Shown piece by piece: positions 8,221-17,397 of a stretch of 64,000 nt of DNA. Position 1 is the stretch's first letter, and each line of letters opens with the position of its first letter. The stretch covers positions 1-64,000 of the forward strand of contig NZ_JACHEO010000018.1 of NCBI RefSeq assembly GCF_014201505.1, written 5' to 3'. Under the pieces are notes generated by a model. The model made no database searches. It had not been told where the DNA came from and saw only the letters and a program-made list of their open reading frames with translations. Position numbers and translations under genes: made by a program. The stretch is from Desulfoprunum benzoelyticum (lineage in GTDB: Bacteria > Desulfobacterota > Desulfobulbia > Desulfobulbales > Desulfocapsaceae).

Positions 8221-9291
8221 ATGCACTTCCACGACGGTCATATACCCGAGGAATACCGGCGCTATGTCGGGCGCAAGGTGGCCTTCCTCATCGTCCTGAC
8301 GATCATGCTGGCGGCCGCCCTCGTCGTCGCGGTCTCGCTCGGGGCCGCCAACGTCCCGATTCCGGCGGTGGTCAAGAGCCTGGTCGGGATGGAGACGACC
8401 AGGCAGACGGAGGTCATCGTCTGGAACATCCGCCTGCCCCAGGCCCTGGCCAGCATGGTGGCCGGGGCCGGCCTGGCGGTGGCCGGAGCGGCGATGCAGT
8501 CGATTCTCCGCAACCCCCTCGGTTCCCCCTTCACCCTCGGCATCTCCCACGCCGCGGCCTTCGGCGCCGCCCTGTCGGTGATGGTGCTGGGCGGCGGCAT
8601 CATGACCTCGACCGCGGTCGGGGCGGTCCGGATCACCAACCCCTGGCTGACGACCTCCTCGGCCTTTGTCTTCAGCATCGCCGCCGCCGCCGCGATCGTC
8701 GGCGTCGCCCGCCTGCGCGGCACCACTCCCGAAGTCATGGTGCTGACCGGAGTGGCCCTGGGGGCCTTCTTCACCGCCGGGACGATGTTCCTGCAGTTCT
8801 TCGCCGACGACGTCCAACTGGCGGCGATGGTGTTCTGGACCTTCGGCGACGCCGCCCGCGCCAGCTGGCGGGAACTGGGCTACATGGCGGCGGCCACCCT
8901 CGCCGTCGCACTGTTCTTTTTTACCAACAGCTGGAACTACAACGCCATCGATGCCGGCGACGAGACCGCCAGGGGGCTTGGCGTCCGGGTCGAGTGGGTG
9001 CGGACCTCCGGGATGATGCTGGCCTCGGTCCTGACCGCGATCATCATCAGTTTCCTCGGCATCATCGGCTTTGTCGGCCTGGTGGTGCCGCATATGGTCC
9101 GCCGCCTCATCGGCGCCGACCACCGCTTCCTGCTGCCGGCCTCGTGCCTCGGCGGCGCCCTGCTGCTCCTCGTCGCCGACACCGCCGCCCGCCTGCTGCT
9201 CGCTCCCCACGTCCTGCCGGTGTCGATCCTGACCGCCTTCATGGGCGCCCCGGTTTTCCTCTGGCTGATCGTCCGCGGAGGTCGCACATGA
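8221..9291 (+). CDS. FecCD/BtuC-family ABC transporter permease
   Basis: A 356-aa inner-membrane permease with about ten membrane helices. Typical FecCD landmarks are RLPQALASMVAGAGLAVAGA, the RNPLGSPFTLGISHAAAFGA segment, the coupling region DAGDETARGLGVRVEW that contacts the ATPase, and GFVGLVVPHMVRRLIGADHR near the C-terminus. It overlaps the ATPase gene by 4 bp (ATGA), indicating translational coupling. It forms the channel of the importer with the upstream binding protein. Confidence 0.95.
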   Translation: MHFHDGHIPEEYRRYVGRKVAFLIVLTIMLAAALVVAVSLGAANVPIPAVVKSLVGMETTRQTEVIVWNIRLPQALASMVAGAGLAVAGAAMQSILRNPLGSPFTLGISHAAAFGAALSVMVLGGGIMTSTAVGAVRITNPWLTTSSAFVFSIAAAAAIVGVARLRGTTPEVMVLTGVALGAFFTAGTMFLQFFADDVQLAAMVFWTFGDAARASWRELGYMAAATLAVALFFFTNSWNYNAIDAGDETARGLGVRVEWVRTSGMMLASVLTAIIISFLGIIGFVGLVVPHMVRRLIGADHRFLLPASCLGGALLLLVADTAARLLLAPHVLPVSILTAFMGAPVFLWLIVRGGRT

Positions 9292-10055
9292 TCCTTGATA
9301 CCCAACAACTGCGTTTCGCCTATAACGGTACCGATATCCTGAAGAACATCGATTTCCAGGTCGCCCCCGGCGAGCTCCTGGCGATCCTCGGGCCGAACGG
9401 GGTCGGTAAGACCACCCTGCTCAAGTGCATCAACACCATCCATCGCCCCCACGACGGGGCGATCCTGGTGGAGGGCACGGACGTGCTGCGGATGCGGCCC
9501 AACGACATCGCCACCCGCGTCGGTTACGTCGCCCAGAGAAGCGAGCCCGCCCGCCTCACCGTCTTCGACGCGGTGCTGATGGGCCGCAAGCCCCATATCC
9601 GCTGGCGCACCGCCGCCCGCGACCTGCAGATCGTCGATGCCGCTCTCCGTCACCTCCATCTCGAGGGCAAGACCCTGCGCCGCATCGACCAGCTCAGCGG
9701 CGGCGAACTGCAGAAGGTCTGCATCGCCCGGGCCCTGGTGCAGGAACCGCGACTGCTGCTGCTCGACGAACCGACCAGCGCCCTCGACCTCAAAAACCAG
9801 ATCGAGATCATGCGCCTGATCCGCCGGGTCGTCGACGAACACGGGATCGGCGCGGTGATGACCATGCACGACCTCAACAAGGCGATGCGCTATGCCGACA
9901 CGATCCTGATGCTGAAGGACGGCGAGATCCACAGCTACGTCCCGACCAGCCGGGTCACCGCCGCCATGATCGAGACTGTCTACGGCTTGGCGGTGGAAAT
10001 TCACCACATCAATGGTTATCCTCTGGTGATCCCCAGAGATGAAGCTGTCCATTAA
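9288..10055 (+). CDS. ABC transporter ATP-binding protein (FecE/BtuD type)
   Basis: A 255-aa ATPase that powers the importer encoded just upstream. All motifs are present: Walker A GPNGVGKTT, Q-loop YVAQRSE, signature LSGGELQK, Walker B LLLLDEPTSALD and the H-loop MTMHDLN. ATG 9288 overlaps the permease stop and has GGAGG about 5 nt upstream; the frame is open further upstream but that part is a shadow of the permease. Confidence 0.96.
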   Translation: MILDTQQLRFAYNGTDILKNIDFQVAPGELLAILGPNGVGKTTLLKCINTIHRPHDGAILVEGTDVLRMRPNDIATRVGYVAQRSEPARLTVFDAVLMGRKPHIRWRTAARDLQIVDAALRHLHLEGKTLRRIDQLSGGELQKVCIARALVQEPRLLLLDEPTSALDLKNQIEIMRLIRRVVDEHGIGAVMTMHDLNKAMRYADTILMLKDGEIHSYVPTSRVTAAMIETVYGLAVEIHHINGYPLVIPRDEAVH

Positions 10056-10079
10056 CTCCACAACCACAAGGAAGACCTC

Positions 10080-10682
10080 ATGAGCTGCCAGATAGACCCA
10101 TCGACCATCGAAGCCACCATCGCCTTTCACGGCCACAGTTGCCCCGGCCTGGCCATCGGAATCCGCGCCGCCGAAATCGCCCTCCGGGAACTGCCCGGCG
10201 TCGGCCAGGCCGACCTGGTCTGCATCACCGAGACCGACATGTGCGGGGTCGACGCCATCCAGTTCCTCACCGGCTGCACCTTCGGCAAGGGCAATCTGAT
10301 CCACCGCGATTACGGCAAGATGGCCTTCTCGTTCTATGACCGCAAAGACGGCAAAGGGTTGCGCCTGCTGTTCAACCAGCAGGCACGGGGGGCGTTGGAT
10401 CAGGAGATGGCGGCGTTGATGGGCAAAGCGCTGCCGACCGAAGCGGAACAGCAGCGCCTCCAGGCCCTGCGGGCCGAGATGCAGAACCGGATGATGACCC
10501 TGCCCGCCGCCGAGCTGTTCGCGATCCAGCCCCTGGACCAGGCCCCGCCCCGCCCCGCCCGGGTGCTGCAGAGCCTTGCCTGCGAGGACTGCGGTGAAAG
10601 CACGATGGAATCGCGGACCCGCCGCTTTGCCGGCCGGACACTGTGCATCCCCTGCTTCGCCAGGATCGAGCAGAAAATTTAG
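10080..10682 (+). CDS. FmdE family protein with C-terminal zinc finger
   Basis: A 200-aa protein of the FmdE family, named from the molybdenum formylmethanofuran dehydrogenase operon but widespread in bacteria lacking that pathway. The hallmark is FHGHSCPGLAIGIRAAE near the N-terminus, then CxxE...MCGVDAIQ and GCTFGKGNL, Cys residues that form the metal site. The C-terminal part has two CxxC pairs (CEDCGES and CIPCFARIE), a treble-clef/zinc-ribbon finger common in bacterial members. It follows the ABC importer by 24 bp, so it probably acts on the same metal, as chaperone or sensor. No enzymatic role is proven for such proteins. Confidence 0.9.
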   Translation: MSCQIDPSTIEATIAFHGHSCPGLAIGIRAAEIALRELPGVGQADLVCITETDMCGVDAIQFLTGCTFGKGNLIHRDYGKMAFSFYDRKDGKGLRLLFNQQARGALDQEMAALMGKALPTEAEQQRLQALRAEMQNRMMTLPAAELFAIQPLDQAPPRPARVLQSLACEDCGESTMESRTRRFAGRTLCIPCFARIEQKI

Positions 10683-10695
10683 ACCGCAGTGCCGT

Positions 10696-10737
10696 GCGGA
10701 CAGGGGGCTCTCCGTGGGAAGCAGCCCCTTGATCCGC
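10696..10737 (+). terminator. Candidate terminator of the metal importer-fmdE operon
   Basis: Imperfect hairpin 14 bp after the fmdE stop: GCGGA, AGGGG and GCT pair with AGC, CCCT and TCCGC around a short loop. No T-run follows. The rest of the gap to 10878 shows nothing recognisable. Confidence 0.4.
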
Positions 10738-10877
10738 GCCTGCCGCCCCTGAGGCCGGAGCAAGGGATTGGTTTGCTTTCTCCCGCCCGCTGCGGTATTT
10801 TCCGGGTACGACAATCTGCAGCCGGCGGCCCTTGATCCCCGGCCGCTCCCGACCAACCGCCCGACATCCCAGCCCCC

Positions 10878-12521
10878 ATGCCTCTCATGCGAACCTGTGT
10901 CACCCCGGCCGGACGTTTCCGCTACGGCATCCACAAACCATCCTACTCCGTCGCCAACCTCCGCCGCGACGACCGGATCGAGCGGCTTGGCAGCGATAAC
11001 GATGCCACGCCGGTGAACAACGCCGCCAATTTTCCGCCCGGTGACATAGAGGTCGACGGCGCCGACTGGATCTTCGAGATCCCCAACCCCCTGCCGTTCA
11101 AGGGCACGACCTACATCGACAAGGAATGGGCCGATGCCGGCGCCGGCGACCCCGGGCGGATCAGGATCGCCGCCCCGGTCCCGGTCTCACTGAGCGCCAC
11201 CTGCCGCAGTGCCGGGACCGGCCCGGAGATCATCGACCGCCTGCCGGCGCCGCTGCAGCTGGCCCTGGCGACGACCTCGACCGACCCGGAAGACATGATC
11301 CGCCTCGCCCGGCTGAGCTGCGCCCTCGAATTTGACGCCGCCGGCGAGCCGACCGGCCTGCGCTACGACCGGCGGCCGGATGGGTCGCTGCGGCCGGTGG
11401 TCCACGACCACCTGCTGTTCGAGGCGGTCGCCAACAACCCCCGGCTGCCCGACCGCTACAAGATCATCATGGTCGTCCGCCCCGGGGCCCAGGGGGGGAG
11501 CGAGATCGTCGGCGAATGGCCGGCCGACGGCGCCACCCATGTCTTCGAATACCTGCGGCGCAACTCCTATATCGCCGGCGGCCACTACGCCGCCAACATG
11601 GCCGACGACGCCGTCCGCTATGCCGTCGCCGACCTGAGCGACCATGACCTGCGGGCCCTGCGCCACCTCTACTACCAGCGGACCTATGTCCGGCTGGCGG
11701 CCGAATTGGGCCTGACGGTCCCGACGGCCCGCCGCAACCTGGCGCCGGACGAACTGGAGCAACTGCGCCTGGCGATCGGCGCTCAACTCGGGGCCGGCCG
11801 GACACCCGCCTCCGCGGCGACCCTGTGGGGCTGGAATTTCGGTTTCGACTACGCCCCGACCGGCTACCGGCTCCACGCCTCGCACCAGCAGGTGCACCAG
11901 CAGTACGCCATGCTTCCCGCGACGGTGGCCGCCTACAACGCCGATCCCAACCACTCCGAGGGCCGGTTTGCCGCCTTCGGCTGCGGCGACATGATCGCCG
12001 AGGTCATCGACCAGTACCGTCGCGACTGCGGCAGCGATTTCTTCGCCGACTACCAGCGGGCGATCGCCGGCAACCGGCGGATGGACGGGCGGAGCGACCT
12101 GGAGAGCGACCTCGTCGTCTGGAGCGATCCCAACTGCCTGCTGTTCGTCCCCAAGGCCCAGACCTCGCAGTGGGAGCTGCAGCTGATGACCAGGGTCGAC
12201 AGCGATGGCGGCACGGTCGGCAATATCGTCGAGGCCGACCGCGCCGTCAGGGAATCGCTCGACACCGGCATCCTGATGGCCCAGAAGACTCTGGCCGGCC
12301 TCGGGGCCCGGATGGTCACTTCGATCGAGTATCCGAAGCGGATCGGCGATAACGATCGCAACCAGCCGCTGCTCTACGCCTTTCTGCCCCGGTTGCCGGA
12401 ATCTCCGGGGGCCTTCAGCGAGGCGCAGCTGCGCTATATCAACGGTCACTATCCCGAGGATTTCGCCGCCGTGTGCCGGCGCCGCCTCAGTTGCGGCGAT
12501 CTGAAACCACCGGCCCGGTGA
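10878..12521 (+). CDS. Hypothetical protein, possibly HIT/GalT-fold
   Basis: A 547-aa soluble protein with no signal peptide. I cannot name the family with confidence. The middle holds GYRLHASHQQVHQQYAMLP (about residues 330-348), a His-rich strand resembling the active-site His motif of galactose-1-phosphate uridylyltransferase/HIT proteins. The segment FVPKAQTSQWELQLMTR (about 417-433) resembles the GalT/HIT C-terminal lobe. Together they suggest a nucleotidyl-transferase or hydrolase fold; this is inference from motif appearance only. The gene stands alone between fmdE and trpB. Its start is not supported by a strong ribosome-binding site. Confidence 0.7.
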   Translation: MPLMRTCVTPAGRFRYGIHKPSYSVANLRRDDRIERLGSDNDATPVNNAANFPPGDIEVDGADWIFEIPNPLPFKGTTYIDKEWADAGAGDPGRIRIAAPVPVSLSATCRSAGTGPEIIDRLPAPLQLALATTSTDPEDMIRLARLSCALEFDAAGEPTGLRYDRRPDGSLRPVVHDHLLFEAVANNPRLPDRYKIIMVVRPGAQGGSEIVGEWPADGATHVFEYLRRNSYIAGGHYAANMADDAVRYAVADLSDHDLRALRHLYYQRTYVRLAAELGLTVPTARRNLAPDELEQLRLAIGAQLGAGRTPASAATLWGWNFGFDYAPTGYRLHASHQQVHQQYAMLPATVAAYNADPNHSEGRFAAFGCGDMIAEVIDQYRRDCGSDFFADYQRAIAGNRRMDGRSDLESDLVVWSDPNCLLFVPKAQTSQWELQLMTRVDSDGGTVGNIVEADRAVRESLDTGILMAQKTLAGLGARMVTSIEYPKRIGDNDRNQPLLYAFLPRLPESPGAFSEAQLRYINGHYPEDFAAVCRRRLSCGDLKPPAR

Positions 12522-12541
12522 GAGAGCAGCAGGTGCCGGAC

Positions 12542-12569
12542 GCCGGCCATTATGTGCCGGCATAGTTTT
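12542..12569 (+). terminator. Candidate intrinsic terminator
   Basis: Two GCCGGC arms (12542-12547 and 12556-12561) form a short stem with one bulge, followed by TTTT at 12566-12569. It is 20 bp after the preceding stop codon. The remaining gap up to 12882 holds only the trpB ribosome-binding site (GGAG at 12873-12876); no leader peptide or attenuator was recognised. Confidence 0.4.
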
Positions 12570-12882
12570 CCTGCTTGTGAAAAATACGGCTCCTGGTGTA
12601 CCCTTCGTTTCCGGGAACGCCCCAGGAAGACACAATGCCGCCGGGGCAGTCTGAGATTGGCAGACAGCTGCATCCACAGGCGCGATCCGCGCCTCATCGT
12701 GGTGTCAGGGAAAAATTCGGAACGAACCGGAGCCTTCCCATCCATATCCTGTTACCTTCCCGTATATTCCGTTTTTCAAGCCACCTCGCAGTCATGACGG
12801 CCTTTCTGCCGCGGTTCCGGACCGCAGCGGCCGCATGAACTGCCGGCAGGGGCGCAGCCGATCGCACGTGTTGGAGCATACT

Positions 12883-14109
<1,227 letters not shown>

Positions 14110-14152
14110 CCGGCCGCCCGCTCCCGCCGGTCCTGACATAGAGGTGACAGCC

Positions 14153-14917
14153 ATGCAGCTTGAAGAAACACTGAAGAAACGACGCAAGGAAAAGGACATC
14201 CTGCTGATGACCCATCTGGTCCTCGGCTATCCCTCGTTCGAGGTCAACCGCCGGATCATCCGCCAGATGGTCGATAACGGGGTCGACTGCATCGAGATGC
14301 AGATCCCCTTTTCCGAACCGATGGCCGACGGCCCGGTCATCCTCAAGGCCAACCAGGACAGCCTCGCCGCCGGCACCACTGTCGCCGCCTGTCTCGAATT
14401 CGGCAGGGAGATGGCGGCCAGCTACGACATCCCCTTCCTGTTCATGACCTATTACAATATTGTCTTCAAGTACGGAGAGGAGCGGTTTCTCGAAGCGGCG
14501 AAAGCGGCGGGAATCACCGGGCTGATCATCCCCGACCTGCCGCCGGAGATGGGCGGCGAGTTCATGACGATGGCCAGGGACCGCGAAATCGCGCCGATCC
14601 TGATCATCGCCCCGACTTCGACCGACGAGCGGATGGCGGAACTGAACGGCTGGGCCGACGGCTTCATCTACTGTGCCGCCCGGCGCGGGGTGACGGGGAA
14701 GAAATCGGAGTTCGGCAGCGAGTTCTACGAGTACCTGGCCCGCTGCCGGCGGGCAACGAGCCTGCCGCTGGCGGTCGGTTTCGGGATCCAGAACAGGGAC
14801 GATGTCGCCGCCCTGATCGGTCGCGCCGACATGGCGGTCATCGGCTCCCGCACCATCCGCCTCGTCGACGAAGAAGGTCCCGAGGCCGTCGGCCCCTTTA
14901 TCGCCTCCCTGCGCTGA
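14153..14917 (+). CDS. trpA: Tryptophan synthase alpha chain
   Basis: A 254-aa TIM-barrel enzyme that cleaves indole-3-glycerol phosphate to indole. The catalytic Glu lies in CIEMQIPFSEP and the catalytic Asp in MADGP. The GLIIPDLPPE loop and the phosphate-binding VGFGIQNRDDV segment are present. The start at 14153 has GAGGTG 6 nt upstream; the frame is open further upstream only as a shadow of trpB. Compared with common TrpA, the PFSDP motif reads PFSEP. Confidence 0.95.
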   Translation: MQLEETLKKRRKEKDILLMTHLVLGYPSFEVNRRIIRQMVDNGVDCIEMQIPFSEPMADGPVILKANQDSLAAGTTVAACLEFGREMAASYDIPFLFMTYYNIVFKYGEERFLEAAKAAGITGLIIPDLPPEMGGEFMTMARDREIAPILIIAPTSTDERMAELNGWADGFIYCAARRGVTGKKSEFGSEFYEYLARCRRATSLPLAVGFGIQNRDDVAALIGRADMAVIGSRTIRLVDEEGPEAVGPFIASLR

Positions 14918-14981
14918 CGACCTGCAGCGGGTCCACCCTCGCTCCGGCCTGGCACGGCCGGCTGCGTCGCCCGTCTCCAGA

Positions 14982-16409
14982 TCAGCGATGCTCCCTCAAA
15001 TCGGGGGCGACATTGCGGCGCCAGTGCGGATGGGTGATGCCCAGCTTGTTGATCTTGTAATTCAGGGCCCGGGGGCTGATTCCCAGTTTGGCGGCGGCGT
15101 TTTTCTGCACCCAGAGACACTCTTCGAGTGCCTTGAGGATAAGGTCCCGCTCCTGGCTGACCAGGGAGTTCGTCATCCCGGCCGCATTACCATCCGCTAC
15201 CGGCGCTCCCGGGAAGGAGGGGGAAACGGCGCCGCCTCTGGCCGCCGGCAGGGCCAGGTTGTCGGCATGAATCAGCCCGGAATCCTCGAGGATCACCGCC
15301 CGCTCGATGGTGTTGGCCATCTGACGGATATTGCCGGGCCAGTCATAGGCAATGATCTGGGCCAAAGCCTCGTCGGTAAATCCCTGGATATAACGGCGCA
15401 ACGATATACAGCACTTTTTCAACAGAACCCTGGCCAGGGGCTCCAGGCATTGCCGGCGCTCGTTGAGCGGAGGAAGACGGACCGGCAGGACATTGATCCG
15501 ATAGTACAGATCTTCCCGGAACAACCCCTTCTCCACCTGCTGCAGCAGATCTTTGTTGGTGGCGGCAATGATGCGGACATCGGCATGGATCGTCCTGTTG
15601 CCGCCGACCCTCTCGAAGGACTTCTCCTCCAGCACCCGCAGCAGTTTGGTCTGCAGACCCATGCTCATCTCACCGATCTCATCGAGGAAGATCGTGCCGC
15701 CGGTGGCCTGCTCGAAGCGGCCGATACGCAGCTTGTCGGCCCCGGTGAACGCCCCTTTTTCATGGCCGAACAGTTCCGACTCGAGGAGATCGACCGGGAT
15801 GTTGGCGCAGTTGATCTTGACGAAAGGTTTCTTGCGGCGGGGGGAGTTGAAATGCACCGTTCCGGACAGAAAGCTCTTGCCGGTACCGGTGTCGCCGGTG
15901 ATCAGGATCGTCGAGTCGGTTTTGGCGAAACGTTCGAGACTCTTGAGGATTGCCTTCATCTGCGGACTTTCGGCGATGACATCGTTGAAATCGTAGACAA
16001 TGTCCTGCTGGCGCCGGTGATAGGCGATCTCGTTGCGCTGGTCGCGAATCTCGATGGCCCGGTCGACGGAGAGATTGATCCGTTCCTTCGACAGCGGGTG
16101 AACCAGGAAATCGCTGGCGCCGGCGTTGATCGCCTTGACGATCAGATCCACCCTTTCCGATTTGCTGGTGATAATGATCGGCAGGAACGGATTCCTGCCA
16201 TGGATCTTCTCCACCAGTCCCAGCGACTCCTCTTCGACCGCATCGATATCGAGGAAGACCAGGTCGTACTGGCGCTCGTTGATCTGCTCTTGAAATTCGG
16301 CGGTATCCAGCGTACATGTCAGGACAGATCGCTCCTCGAGGGCGGCGACCGTGGCGGCAGCGGTTTGTGGTGACGAATCGTAGATCAGAATCATATTCAT
16401 ACTCACCAT
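14982..16409 (-). CDS. Sigma-54-dependent response regulator with degenerate receiver
   Basis: A 475-aa activator with three parts. The N-terminal receiver-like domain (about 1-120) keeps a candidate phospho-Asp (VFLDID). One acidic-pocket residue is lost (IYDSS instead of the usual DD pair), and the invariant Lys before Pro is replaced by His (LVHPLS). The central AAA+ domain (about 145-380) has Walker A GDTGTGKS, the sigma-54 contact loop GAFTGA, Walker B GTIFLDEIGEM and the arginine-finger region FREDLYYRINVLPVRLPPL. A C-terminal Fis-type helix-turn-helix has NAAAKLGISPRALNYKI. No kinase gene is adjacent. In-frame ATGs at 16400 and 16394 are alternative starts; the last has GGTGAG upstream. 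It converges on trpA. Confidence 0.92.
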   Translation of the reverse strand: MVSMNMILIYDSSPQTAAATVAALEERSVLTCTLDTAEFQEQINERQYDLVFLDIDAVEEESLGLVEKIHGRNPFLPIIITSKSERVDLIVKAINAGASDFLVHPLSKERINLSVDRAIEIRDQRNEIAYHRRQQDIVYDFNDVIAESPQMKAILKSLERFAKTDSTILITGDTGTGKSFLSGTVHFNSPRRKKPFVKINCANIPVDLLESELFGHEKGAFTGADKLRIGRFEQATGGTIFLDEIGEMSMGLQTKLLRVLEEKSFERVGGNRTIHADVRIIAATNKDLLQQVEKGLFREDLYYRINVLPVRLPPLNERRQCLEPLARVLLKKCCISLRRYIQGFTDEALAQIIAYDWPGNIRQMANTIERAVILEDSGLIHADNLALPAARGGAVSPSFPGAPVADGNAAGMTNSLVSQERDLILKALEECLWVQKNAAAKLGISPRALNYKINKLGITHPHWRRNVAPDLREHR

Positions 16410-16513
16410 ACCGAGAATGTATCCAAAATTTCAATATCGTAATTCATCTTCTTTTTTTATACAGGACAAACTGACAGAATGCAAATAAAAGAAGCGCAGT
16501 TCCGGCGGGACTC

Positions 16514-17038
16514 ATGACCCCCCCGAGCACCGTCGACAGCCGCAGGGCCTCCGGTCCGTCTTCGCCGCAACCACCCGGCGATGAACAGTGGATGCGTCTC
16601 GCCCTGGAGCAGGCGCGCTCGGCGGCCGAACGCGGCGAGGTCCCGGTCGGCGCGGTCATTACGGCTGGAGATCAGCTGATCGCTGCCGCCGGCAACGGTC
16701 CGATAAGCCTGTGCGACCCCACCGCCCACGCCGAAATCCTGGCGCTCCGCCGGGCCGCCGCCAGGATCGGCAACTACCGCCTGGCCGGAACCACGCTCTA
16801 TGTCACGCTCGAGCCCTGCCTCATGTGCATGGGGGCGATGATCCATGCCCGGGTCACCCGTCTCGTCTTCGGCGCCTTCGACCCCAAGACCGGGGCCGCT
16901 CTTTCGTGCTATCGGGTCGCCAGCGACGGCCGGCTCAATCACCGGCTTGAAATTACCGCCGGCATCCTCGAAGCTGAGTGTTCAGCCCTGCTCCGGGACT
17001 TTTTCCGCCACCGCCGGGATTGCGGCCAGTCGGCGTGA
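16514..17038 (+). CDS. tadA: tRNA-specific adenosine deaminase
   Basis: A 174-aa zinc enzyme that deaminates A34 of tRNA-Arg(ACG) to inosine. Zinc ligands and the catalytic Glu are in the HAEIL motif, and the second part is PCLMCMGAMIHARV. The GAFDPKTGA segment near the C-terminus is typical of TadA. The first 20-odd residues are a low-complexity extension, so the true start may be a little further in. It opens the conserved tadA, tRNA-Ser, SRP RNA, dnaX block. Confidence 0.95.
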   Translation: MTPPSTVDSRRASGPSSPQPPGDEQWMRLALEQARSAAERGEVPVGAVITAGDQLIAAAGNGPISLCDPTAHAEILALRRAAARIGNYRLAGTTLYVTLEPCLMCMGAMIHARVTRLVFGAFDPKTGAALSCYRVASDGRLNHRLEITAGILEAECSALLRDFFRHRRDCGQSA

Positions 17039-17083
17039 ATCCGCAGCAGGTCTCGGTTTTTTTCACCCGCCGTGACTTTTTGA

Positions 17084-17110
17084 TTGCCAAACCAAATCCG
17101 ACCGTATAGA
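17084..17110 (+). promoter_or_regulatory. Weak candidate sigma-70 promoter for the tRNA-Ser/SRP RNA pair
   Basis: TTGCCA (17084-17089) and TATAGA (17105-17110) are separated by 15 bp, shorter than the ideal 17. It is the best -35/-10 pair seen between tadA and the tRNA. Confidence 0.3.
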
Positions 17111-17147
17111 TAGTAGAGTCCACTTTGCGTCGAGTGATGCGATGCCT

Positions 17148-17233
17148 GGAGAGGTGACCGAGCGGCTTAAGGTGCACGCCTGGAACGCGTGTGTACGCAA
17201 GTACCGTGAGTTCGAATCTCACCCTCTCCGCCA
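17148..17233 (+). tRNA. tRNA-Ser (GGA anticodon)
   Basis: An 86-nt class II tRNA. The acceptor stem GGAGAGG pairs with CCTCTCC, followed by discriminator G and an encoded CCA. The anticodon loop CTGGAAC gives anticodon GGA. A long variable arm is present, and the T-arm GTGAG-TTCGAAT-CTCAC is perfect. It lies 16 bp before the SRP RNA gene. Confidence 0.97.
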
Positions 17234-17249
17234 GTTTCGATTTCAGTTT

Positions 17250-17350
17250 GATAGCCGGGCCTTGTGCAACGGAGAATCACGAACCCCGCCAGGTCCGGGA
17301 GGAAGCAACGGTAGTGACACTCTTCGTGTGTTGCAGGTAACCCGGCTATC
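17250..17350 (+). ncRNA. ffs: Signal recognition particle RNA, small (4.5S) type
   Basis: About 100-nt hairpin RNA of the bacterial SRP that binds Ffh. The terminal stem pairs GATAGCCGGG with its complement at 17341-17350. The Ffh-binding core carries the invariant pieces GTCCGGGAGGAAGCA and the GCAGGTAA strand opposite it. The upper side contains CCTTGTGCAACGGAGAATC, typical of small SRP RNA. Placement directly between tRNA-Ser and dnaX is common in this bacterial group. Confidence 0.95.
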
Positions 17351-17358
17351 ATTTTTTC
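17341..17358 (+). terminator. SRP RNA terminator
   Basis: The 3' half of the SRP RNA end stem is followed by a run of six T (17352-17357), so the RNA's own closing stem can act as the intrinsic terminator. Confidence 0.65.
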
Positions 17359-17397
17359 CGCTCTGCGAGTCCTCCCCACCCCGGGCCACGGTACCGC

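Noticed and set aside
8140-10934. Two long minus-strand frames (356 and 665 aa)
   Set aside because: They are opposite to the ABC permease, ATPase and FmdE genes; composition is shadow-like (Gly/Arg/Asp-rich) with no motif.
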